This document shows positions 6,001 to 10,789 of a DNA stretch of 17,865 nt, piece by piece. The stretch is taken from contig DNXB01000533.1 of NCBI GenBank assembly GCA_003506995.1, forward strand, positions 1,145-19,009, in the 5' to 3' direction. The notes beneath the pieces are model-generated. The model had not been told where the DNA came from and searched no databases. It was given only the letters and a program-made list of their open reading frames with translations. The DNA comes from Verrucomicrobiales bacterium (GTDB lineage: Bacteria > Verrucomicrobiota > Verrucomicrobiia > Verrucomicrobiales > Verrucomicrobiaceae). The position numbers and the translations under genes are program-made. Numbering within the stretch: the first letter of the stretch is position 1; every line of letters starts with the position of its first letter.

Positions 6001-8464
6001 TTCGTGGAAGCTGGAGCCGCTGAAGCTGGAGAATTACGAGAAGGTGGGCGGCAAGGCGCTGATCGTGGCGCATGCGGCGAATGAGGTGAAGCTGCCGGAT
6101 CTCACGCAGCGCAGTGATTTGAAGGAGCTGGATGCGACGGCACTCGACAGCGTGTTCGCCATCGCGCCACCGATGGAAAAGAAACGGGCGCTGCAACACG
6201 AGAGTGCGACGTGGAGCGTGGATGTGGCACTGACGCGGCAGGCGTCGCGTTATTCCGCGGATGCGGTGCTGCTGGTGCTGGCCTCGGACGCGGGGATTCG
6301 GGTGTCGCAGCAGATCGCGGCGGTGGTGGAGCAGGGCGCGGTGCGCCAGATCAGCGTGCGTCTGCCTGCGACACTGCCGGAAGCGGTGGTGAGCGGGCCG
6401 CTGCTGCGGGAGACGCGTTCGCGCATCGAGGGCAATGAGCGCGTGTATGAATGCTCGCTGCAAACGGAGGTGCTGGATCGCGCGGAACTGACGTTTGACC
6501 ACGATCTGCCGCTGACGGCGGAACTGGACGTGCCGTTTGTGAAAGTACCGGGTGCAAGCCGGCTCACACGCTGGTTCGCGCTGGACAACGGCTCCGCACG
6601 CGAGGCAAAGATCGCGAATCAAACGGCGCTGGAGGCCGTGGCACGCGAGGCGCTGCCGTATCTGCCGGAAGGACTCGCACGACCACAATTTTTCCGCGCC
6701 ACGGGCGATGGGGCGTTGAAACTGGCGTATCAGCAGCTCACGAGCACGGAAGGCAACGCGGCGCTGGTGACGCTGGCGGATCTGACGACGATTTTGCGCG
6801 CGGATGGCGAGCGCTGGGACATCGCGCAGTATTCGCTGATCAATCGCTCGCTGCAGTTTTTGCCGGTGATTTTGCCGGAAGGCGCGGAATTGATTTCGGT
6901 GAGTGTTTCGGGCGAACCGGTGCGTGCGGACGAGGAAACGCAGAACGGCAAACGTGTGCGGTTGATTCCGCTGATTCATACGCGGCCAGGGCAGCGCGCG
7001 CTGGAGGTGAAGATGATCTACCGGTTTGCGAAGGAGAAGAACGGACTGAAGTCCGGGACGACTTTGGATGATCCTGAACTCGTCGGTTTGTCAGTGGAAC
7101 GCACGACATGGACGGTGTGGACGCCGAAGGGCTGGAAGCTGGACAATTTCGACGGGAACATGACCAAGACGGTGGAGGAAGGCCGTGAACTGCAACGCCT
7201 CGAAGGCATGCTGAGCGAGCTGGGCGAGGTGAACCGGGCGCTGGCCTCGGGGAAACTCGGTTACGTTGACGCGGAGTCCGCGTATCGCGATGCGAATGCG
7301 CTGGCGGAGAAGGTGCAGGCGAAGAAGCGCGATCTCGTGACCAAGATGGGCCGGGGATCGCTGATTCTGCCGGACAACCGCTATCAGCAAGACCGATCCA
7401 TTTTCATGACGGAATATGTGCGGCAAGACCAGATGGACAGCGAGGTGAAGCAGCAGCAGGAGCTTTTGAAGGGCAACTGGGACAACAACTACGCGGGCAA
7501 GAACGAGATGGGAAAGAGCGGCAAGGATTCCGGCCAGATCGCGCAGGGAAACACAAACTGGGGCTTCAACAAGGCAGCGCCACAGGAGCAGCAACTGCGG
7601 CAGGCGGGCGCAAACACGTTCAGCGGCACGATCACGACCAACGGAGCGCAGTTGTTCAATGACAACGTGGCGGTGGACAACACCTACTTTGCCAATGGCC
7701 TCCAGCCACAGCAGCAGACGGCGGGAACCTCAACTCTCAATGTCACTGCTGGAACAGTGATCACTCGCAGCGGGCAGCAAGCAGCGCAGCCGATGGCGGG
7801 GGCGGGTGGGCTTGTAAAAACGGGAGCGGGAACCTTCGCGCTAAGCGGTGCGAACACTTACACCGGCGCGACGACGATCAACGGTGGCACGGTGATGCTG
7901 CAAAGTGGCACCAGCAACATCAGCTCGAACGCGCGCGGGAACAATCTGAGCCAGGCGCAGGCGGTGGACATGCCAGCGCTGCCGGGACACGGGACTGTGA
8001 ATCTCAACAAGCCGAAGCCGATTCCGGCAGCTCCTGCGATGGGAGCGGATCCCTTTGGTGCGCCAGCCGCGCCTGCGGCAGCGGCTCCACCGCCCATGCC
8101 CGCGAAGCCGATGGAATTGCCTGCAGAAGCAGATGCCCAAAAGAAAGAAAAAGGACGTGAGGGCGATGGCAAGGAACAACTGAAGAAGCTGGGCGATGGA
8201 ATGCTTGGCCTCGCGCAAACGGTGGAATCATTGCGCCCGACGGGTCGGCGTGCGCTGGAGATCACGCTGCCGACGGACGGCACGGCGCATCATTTCTCGA
8301 AACTCAAGGACCACGCGGTGCTGGAGATCGAGATCGAGCCGGTGGGTGATGCAAAAACGGCAGGCCGGGTCGGTTTCCTCGTGGCGGGACTGCTGCTGTG
8401 GCTGGGCGTGTGGTGGTGGATGACGAAGCGGCAGGGACGGAACCGCGTTGCGGTTCGTGCTTGA
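26..8464 (+). CDS. Giant exported envelope protein, 2812 aa, with duplicated halves, STN/secretin-like module, internal signal peptide and PATR motif
   Basis: The function is unknown. The start chosen is GTG at 26, with GGAG seven bases upstream and a signal peptide right behind it (basic RRTPRRWR, hydrophobic core 20-34, AHA/A cleavage near 36-37). The frame is also open to the window edge, so a longer N-terminus is not excluded. Visible order: a beta-rich region to about 1000; a TPR-like helical pair (1028-1061) and basic helix; a module at about 1124-1340 (LQKMDRIILPSVQF, VPLSEALRYV, ILEAQGVTFPEGA, VVQNTRPNLDL) resembling the N-domains of Amuc_1098-like secretin-family proteins of Verrucomicrobiota; about three membrane helices (1385-1458); a second signal peptide (Met1474 to SLFA1502); a second beta-rich half; a coiled coil (about 2383-2443); an autotransporter-associated repeat (about 2595-2630, GAGTFALSGANTYTGATTI); a Pro/Ala linker; and a C-terminal anchor (2782-2799) with a basic tail. 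DPF(A/G) linkers recur three times. The reading frame is firm; the role at the cell envelope is inferred. Confidence 0.9.
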   Translation: MANERSKAPEGRRTPRRWRALAFVILHSAFVIAAHAAEPTRQELWVPTPQLDTVLKEHPNAVMLSPAEYEALIRDAGKVKPEEDPKTAPPKLIAIEGLRLSGKVEPNAASVRLQGELTLNLPSKEWLSTKIAWPFAMSNVTSEGSVLAYVEKDAKHRELIIFAKGPGVAKLRFEAEVPVFLRTRLGEHTLEVPDVPFGGVLNLELPAGVRLLAGSACEQTGNTIKVAFDHRAFEDYDSNIQPRIPRAFRVRWIEAAESSTQSVLYTPTARVEFEVTEATVSSVITFGLRLNNARAQEVTLQTTGKDTQVTDVTGVAVRGWKQENGVLSVTLEHDGSTKDITVSLRRSITSAAEAGELPLLALNAPLHALATLNLATDLDFLDLVGAKQTQPNAFEFQLGVDQPKLVLRTSKPRLESDVDVIARIDKDSVQIERKIMLRSDRPVNEIKLTLPAGEEFNAILSKPVGSEPPVSISNAATLTPVQQERLITPNIVSQPVFSQRAVTPNRDNAVQAGSPFHMTWRRVGQTIAILPAQPLSPTNALEFSITSRLKLANAWKGPRIPETVTIAHLDIPEAVKVAGYTALDFDDAWRVALKDAKGLEDRDARLTPVKGRMAWFGLREHTLTFEVERAEAVFSTEVTAYALPRARTIEIEGQFALDISGAPLRSFQVKLPVENAKLLRVTSPLVGEQQLDEATGVWTFTLRQESKGRQNVRWRMSLPAVSAVNADEGVRAPITAALPHLELPQSRRFAGTWIIEANTDTQLSTTMQNMQPLDVLRVPAVAGYQPRHRITSAFTYGAGENALTITAQRHAHSELAALVVNRMSLISVLGTDGHSLHETTLDLSHSGEQFVSLHLPKDAELLSTSSGGQAVKPVRSVEGAIAIPLPVGSANAPHTEVRVQFRQNGAPWVRSGTQNLEPVRVVGNVPVLSTDWAVHAPAAFGYGKVDTTLEQEGEREIEPLRNPLAVLWDVVHPAGFIAGRVDFRRARPADVSAIAKREAFTSMVRLAEGEEVISGVQKGLLMANSSAELGNYDAAIAQYQNVLREDPYNNAARRGMESAERKRREYFKQAYDHQRAKMLAQVDEKWEDKVPMLEAAVPAAPADPFASGGAERHGSAMLAAPKTLAQLQKMDRIILPSVQFQNATIEEAIEFLRTKSRDLDVGSTGGGGVNMILRNGDAPSNARISLDLKDVPLSEALRYVTELAQMKYKVESNAVMIVPLSEDANQMYTRTFKVPPDFLVVDADDSGAAAQSDPFAAGGAAPVGGTSLQAHKTAKQILTAKEILEAQGVTFPEGATASFNPATSEIVVQNTRPNLDLAGVLVSPVGKFNINDSRRLYEPIDEMRFKSGLIPLDVVLPETGRLLRFHGAQPPEVLALHYTSWSQQIVRAMLALALGLALFWRYGRRRPWFMTLLVVVLAAWGAPLLFEGTWLALTNAVAFGWLCALALHVLGRLFAFIRPTEGAKSEGRRAESLMSWVRSLRSFVIRHSAFVILFALSPSLFAQAPPAADPAAHTVIVPYDPKQPLETQKAERFYLGYEEFQRLWKTAKENRRALAAETDATQHAVIHSALYQGRIEERGLVLEARITATTRGQWTKLLLPFAQVVGGKETAKALVGEMRVDGKAAALSDHWLTLEHPGTHAIELTVTLPLARVWNDLTLRLPPSLSGMLALRTPKSDGWLRVNGVAASTVEEQAEGRLFTQTLGTHREVRLQRSSRGLERGEGAVPAANVRGTLTLRELEPESLDAEIVYEFPGAVRRTLEFAVEEKSGPEIGAMAVFTTIPNAGEVEVPVMTTQTRSEAGKRLFTLTLRHEVSHGATIRVTRASRHVNAAGVRTLPLIQPLAQRVKQEVAVLHDETMKVQVNGGTAQRSTNMDRGTLLDAGRWQWSGGQAPTYEVTPAAMFAEADVSYVFQLSEQKAELLAALTLMRKSGVWSRAVIGLPADYEVQAVQGPAVLAWQHEGTQLYLQLNPNLAVMEARVVVHLARVSPQAVASWKLEPLKLENYEKVGGKALIVAHAANEVKLPDLTQRSDLKELDATALDSVFAIAPPMEKKRALQHESATWSVDVALTRQASRYSADAVLLVLASDAGIRVSQQIAAVVEQGAVRQISVRLPATLPEAVVSGPLLRETRSRIEGNERVYECSLQTEVLDRAELTFDHDLPLTAELDVPFVKVPGASRLTRWFALDNGSAREAKIANQTALEAVAREALPYLPEGLARPQFFRATGDGALKLAYQQLTSTEGNAALVTLADLTTILRADGERWDIAQYSLINRSLQFLPVILPEGAELISVSVSGEPVRADEETQNGKRVRLIPLIHTRPGQRALEVKMIYRFAKEKNGLKSGTTLDDPELVGLSVERTTWTVWTPKGWKLDNFDGNMTKTVEEGRELQRLEGMLSELGEVNRALASGKLGYVDAESAYRDANALAEKVQAKKRDLVTKMGRGSLILPDNRYQQDRSIFMTEYVRQDQMDSEVKQQQELLKGNWDNNYAGKNEMGKSGKDSGQIAQGNTNWGFNKAAPQEQQLRQAGANTFSGTITTNGAQLFNDNVAVDNTYFANGLQPQQQTAGTSTLNVTAGTVITRSGQQAAQPMAGAGGLVKTGAGTFALSGANTYTGATTINGGTVMLQSGTSNISSNARGNNLSQAQAVDMPALPGHGTVNLNKPKPIPAAPAMGADPFGAPAAPAAAAPPPMPAKPMELPAEADAQKKEKGREGDGKEQLKKLGDGMLGLAQTVESLRPTGRRALEITLPTDGTAHHFSKLKDHAVLEIEIEPVGDAKTAGRVGFLVAGLLLWLGVWWWMTKRQGRNRVAVRA
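47..64 (+). promoter_or_regulatory. Second perfect 7-bp hairpin just inside the giant gene
   Basis: GCGCCGG at 47-53 pairs with CCGGCGC at 58-64 around an AGGG loop, 21-38 nt after the start codon. Its loop AGGG is complementary to the CCCT loop of the hairpin at 2-19, and one flanking base on each side also matches. The two hairpins bracket the GTG start. A role in translation control is speculative, since GC-rich coding DNA forms hairpins easily. Confidence 0.3.
92..121 (+). repeat. Heptamer-phased repeat, site 1, in signal-peptide core
   Basis: Four 7-bp units plus TT. With A = TTCGTCA and B = TTCTGCA the order is A-B-B-A-TT. It encodes FVILHSAFVI, the hydrophobic core of the giant protein's signal peptide. 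Related copies are at 4472-4501 and, on the minus strand, 15808-15837. Confidence 0.85.
4411..4440 (+). repeat. Heptamer-phased repeat, left block of composite element
   Basis: Two exact AGCGAAG units are followed by GGCGAAG, then GGCGGAG, then AG: four heptamers plus two bases, 30 nt. It encodes roughly AKSEGRRAES at the seam between the two halves of the giant protein. It is imperfectly complementary (24 of 30 positions) to 4502-4531. Its final GGAG (4435-4438) is also the Shine-Dalgarno of the internal start at 4445. Confidence 0.8.
4472..4501 (+). repeat. Heptamer-phased repeat, site 2, in internal signal-peptide core
   Basis: Units TTCGTCA, TCCGTCA, TTCTGCA, TTCGTCA then TT. It is identical to the site at 15808-15837 (minus) except at one base of 30. 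It encodes FVIRHSAFVI, the core of the second signal peptide, and abuts the next heptamer block with no gap. Confidence 0.85.
4502..4531 (-). repeat. Heptamer-phased repeat, right inverted block of composite element
   Basis: On the minus strand this reads CGCAAAG, AGCGAAG, GGCTGAG, GGCAAAG, then AG: the same four-heptamers-plus-AG layout as 4411-4440, inverted. A 13-bp stretch (4415-4427 with 4515-4527) is perfectly complementary. In the gene it encodes LFALSPSLFA, the end of the internal signal peptide. Confidence 0.75.
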
Positions 8465-8489
8465 ATAAACGTGGCCACCCTTGCCGAAA

Positions 8490-8526
8490 CCCAGGGGAGC
8501 GCTCGCTGTCGCTCGGCACCCCTGGG
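8490..8526. terminator. Stem-loop between convergent genes, possible bidirectional terminator or extragenic palindrome
   Basis: CCCAGGGG at 8490-8497 pairs perfectly with CCCCTGGG at 8519-8526. The 21-nt interior holds further GCTC/GAGC-type self-complementarity. There is no U-tract, so it may be a REP-like dispersed palindrome that also acts as a transcription barrier. It starts 25 bp after the stop of the giant gene. Confidence 0.5.
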
Positions 8527-8536
8527 CTGAAATACG

Positions 8537-8553
8537 GAAGGCCGTTGGCCTTC
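8537..8553. terminator. Second convergent stem-loop
   Basis: GAAGGCC at 8537-8543 pairs perfectly with GGCCTTC at 8547-8553 around a GTT loop. It lies eight bases beyond the stop of the minus-strand oxidoreductase and right after the 8490-8526 palindrome. A bidirectional terminator role is inferred from the convergent position. Confidence 0.5.
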
Positions 8554-8560
8554 AATTACC

Positions 8561-10060
8561 TCACGCCTTGGCCTTCTTCTTCGCAGCCGCCTTGGGCCGT
8601 TCGGGGGGCGAGAGAGGTTCGGCCACCGGGGCCGGAGCCATGGGGATGAGCGGGAAGGGATTGGCCTGCGGCTCCATGGCGTATTCGCGATCTTTGAGGA
8701 TGCCGGGCTGCGGCACGGGGTATTTGCCATTCGCGTCGGCGATGATGGGAGCAGGACCGTCGAGCGTGAGCTTGTCCACATCCGGGGCGAACTCGAAGGC
8801 GCTGTTGATGTAGTCATCGTAACGGACGACCTGGCCGGTGTGCGCGGCGGCGCGGCCCATGGCGGTGGTGACGCTGGATTTGATGCCGCGCTCGACCTCG
8901 TTGTAGGGCTTGTCGTTGATGATGGCCTCCACGAGATCCTGCCATTCGAGGTCGTAGGGGTTCGGCTCGGGCTGCTTGCCGCGCCAGATGATGTTGGAAC
9001 GCTCCATTTTCTGGCTGTTGAAGGTCATGGCCTTCGATGGGAAATGGCCTGCGGTGGAGACAATGGCGCTGCCCTTCGTGCCATGCACCTGCGTGGCGAA
9101 CTGGTTGTGCGTGCCGATGGCGGTGCGGCCTTCGAGGAAGAGCTTGGCGCCGTCCTTGAAGGTGTATTCGCAACTGTAGTGGTCGAAGTTCTGGTCGATG
9201 TAATCGCCGCGGTCGCTGCGGCCGCCGCTGGCCTGGACCTCGACGGGCCAGTCGTTCTTCATCCAGCAGGCCTCGTCGATGTTGTGAATGTTGAAGTCGC
9301 TGAATCCGCCGCCGCTGGCCCAGAGGAAGCTGTGGAAGCGCTGAATCTGCCAGGCGAGCTCGTTTTTATCGACGTTCGGATCACGCGGGAGCGTGAAGGC
9401 GGAGCCGACCGGGCCCTGCATGCGATAGGCGCGCATGAGCAGCAGCTTGCCGATCTCGCCATCCTGGATGCGGTTGAAGAGCTCGCCACGCACACGGCAG
9501 TGACGGCACATGAGGCCGACGCCGACCTTGAGGTTCTTCTTCTTGGCCTCTTCGTTCAGTGCGAGCAGGCGGCGGGCAGTGGGGCCGTCGGTGCAGATCG
9601 GCTTTTCCATGAAGATGTTCACGCCTTTCTCGATGGCGTATTTGAAATGCACCCAGCGGAAGGCCACCGGCGTGGTGAAGATGGCCACATCACCTTTGCG
9701 CAGGGTGTCGATGGCGTTCTTGTAGGCATCGAAGCCGATGAACTTGGAGTCTTCGGAGACGGACATGCGGTCCGGGTGCTTCGCGCTGAGCGCCTCGAAA
9801 CTGCCCTTGAGGCGGTTCTCGGCGACGTCGGCCATCGCGACGAGGCGCGTCATGCGCGCCTGGATGCCCATCGCATTGCTTGCCGCGCCAGTGCCACGGC
9901 CACCGCAGCCAATGAGCGCGGTGCGGATTTCATCGCTGCCAGCGGCATGCACATACGGAAGGCTGATGCCGGAGAGCACGGACAACCCGGCGGCGGTCTT
10001 TGTGGTGGTCTTGAGAAAATCGCGACGGGACGCGGGGGCGGATTCGAGAACGGTGTTCAT
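8561..10060 (-). CDS. Tat-exported Gfo/Idh/MocA-family oxidoreductase
   Basis: 499 aa from the chosen ATG at 10060. The frame is open to 10219, but this Met places a textbook twin-arginine signal, SRRDFLK (residues 11-17), at the N-terminus, followed by a hydrophobic core and a cleavage site near AA/G 40-41. The N-terminal Rossmann fold shows IGCGGRG (50-56) for NAD(P) binding. The family motif EKP is at 152-154 (NIFMEKPICTDGP). The C-terminal half (GGGFSDFNIHNIDEACW, then GGRSDRGDY) fits the alpha/beta substrate domain. The family catalyses NAD(P)-dependent oxidation or reduction of sugars, inositols and related compounds; exported members with a Tat signal are common in Planctomycetota and Verrucomicrobiota, and the substrate here cannot be read. 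Tat export would allow folding with cofactor in the cytoplasm. No strong Shine-Dalgarno is visible. The protein ends in a Lys/Ala tail (AAAKKKAKA). Confidence 0.9.
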   Translation of the reverse strand: MNTVLESAPASRRDFLKTTTKTAAGLSVLSGISLPYVHAAGSDEIRTALIGCGGRGTGAASNAMGIQARMTRLVAMADVAENRLKGSFEALSAKHPDRMSVSEDSKFIGFDAYKNAIDTLRKGDVAIFTTPVAFRWVHFKYAIEKGVNIFMEKPICTDGPTARRLLALNEEAKKKNLKVGVGLMCRHCRVRGELFNRIQDGEIGKLLLMRAYRMQGPVGSAFTLPRDPNVDKNELAWQIQRFHSFLWASGGGFSDFNIHNIDEACWMKNDWPVEVQASGGRSDRGDYIDQNFDHYSCEYTFKDGAKLFLEGRTAIGTHNQFATQVHGTKGSAIVSTAGHFPSKAMTFNSQKMERSNIIWRGKQPEPNPYDLEWQDLVEAIINDKPYNEVERGIKSSVTTAMGRAAAHTGQVVRYDDYINSAFEFAPDVDKLTLDGPAPIIADANGKYPVPQPGILKDREYAMEPQANPFPLIPMAPAPVAEPLSPPERPKAAAKKKAKA

Positions 10061-10215
10061 GGGCGGGTGTGTACGTTGACTGGGTTGGGCAGCTTGCTGG
10101 AGAATGCGGCGGTCATCGGCCGAACACCCAAGACTCGTTCCCATTCTGGACACGACACATCCTTCCGTCATCGGAATTCGTCTCAGGGTCGGACGATGGC
10201 CTGCGAGAGCGCTGT

Positions 10216-10641
10216 TCAAGCCAGCATGCCGCCACGCGACGAAATTTCAGAGAACGCCTGGGCCAGCGCGTCATTCAGCTCACGCAAGGTGGCCTGTTCC
10301 ATCTCAGGATCCAGGGTGACGATTTTGGTCGGCGGCAGCACGATGGCTTGGTGCTGGTGTTGGACGCCTTTGAAAGCTAAAACGGGCTCCAGGGCGGGCA
10401 CCTCAGGCTGCGGTGCCTCGAACAACGTCGCCATCGATGTGCTACAGATGGAATCATCCACCTGCATGGCAGTCCGAAGCTGGTTCAGACTGCTGAGTTG
10501 AGCCTCGATCTGGGAGTTGAACCATTCCCGTGTGCGCTGGATTTCATCCATGAGGGAGGCCAGTTCCTGGGAGAGTTGGTCCCCGGCAACTGCTGGCAGG
10601 GAGGGGGGAGTCATCGTCGCTGGGGAAAGTGGGAGGCTCAT
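10216..10641 (-). CDS. Hypothetical coiled-coil protein, 141 aa
   Basis: Not recognised. The start is ATG at 10641, with no clear Shine-Dalgarno; the next Met is residue 10. Residues about 20-60 (QLSQELASLMDEIQRTREW and on) and about 112-136 look helical and amphipathic, separated by a Pro-rich middle (APQPEVPALEP). There are no signal peptide or membrane segments, so it is probably cytoplasmic. It lies 155 bp upstream of the oxidoreductase start on the same strand and behind an AT-rich spacer that may hold its promoter. It could be a real small gene or a chance frame; its position opposite no better frame and its plausible composition favour a gene. Confidence 0.55.
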   Translation of the reverse strand: MSLPLSPATMTPPSLPAVAGDQLSQELASLMDEIQRTREWFNSQIEAQLSSLNQLRTAMQVDDSICSTSMATLFEAPQPEVPALEPVLAFKGVQHQHQAIVLPPTKIVTLDPEMEQATLRELNDALAQAFSEISSRGGMLA

Positions 10642-10789
10642 ACAGGACCAAATGTATTAAAATTTCCATAAATTATCAAGCCATCTTCACTCTAAAGATC
10701 ATGGAATTTCAAAAAAGATGCCCAATCCTGCTCAAATATTTATCACCCTGCCGTCCAGCCCCACTCGCGAAAGCACTGCCACCGTCAGC
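10642..10789 (-). promoter_or_regulatory. AT-rich spacer, likely promoter region of the 141-aa gene
   Basis: This stretch is clearly AT-rich (especially 10650-10745) in a GC-rich window, and lies directly upstream of the minus-strand start at 10641. Several -10-like and TTGATA/TTGAAA-like hexamers are present on the minus strand, but none is at convincing 16-18 bp spacing, so I name no exact promoter. It also contains the downstream end of the PhoD-like gene transcript, with no clear terminator. Confidence 0.35.

Larger units (their letters stand above)
4445..8464 (+). other. Internal in-frame start: possible independent 1339-aa second-half protein
   Basis: ATG at 4445 is residue 1474 of the giant frame. 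It has GGAG at 4435-4438 with a 6-nt gap, and is followed by a complete signal peptide: basic MSWVRSLR, core FVIRHSAFVILFAL, then SLFA/Q near 1502. A second signal peptide with its own ribosome binding site in mid-protein is what one expects of a separate gene start. The ATG also overlaps an out-of-frame TGA (4443-4445), forming TGATG, a classic coupling arrangement. The second half may therefore be made separately, in addition to or instead of the fusion. The sequence features are clear; actual use of this start is inferred. Confidence 0.55.

Noticed and set aside
2189..6979. Long minus-strand open frames within the giant gene (near 2189-3442, 4022-5470, 5783-6979)
   Set aside because: Arg/His/Gln-rich translations with no domains or signal sequences; they are shadows of the high-GC plus-strand gene, which has coherent protein features throughout.
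10163..10176. TTCCG/CGGAA 5-bp hairpin after the 141-aa gene as a terminator
   Set aside because: The stem is too short and there is no U-tract; it is likely chance.
10061..10219. N-terminal extension of the oxidoreductase to an upstream ATG at 10219
   Set aside because: The extension would bury the Tat motif 64 residues inside the protein, and its translation has no export or domain features; ATG 10060 gives a normal Tat signal.
8840..10501. Long open frame on the plus strand opposite the oxidoreductase (553 codons)
   Set aside because: It mirrors the Gfo/Idh/MocA gene codon for codon; the minus strand has the Tat signal and clear family motifs, while this frame shows only low-complexity Ala/Val/Asp/Glu translation typical of antisense GC-rich DNA.
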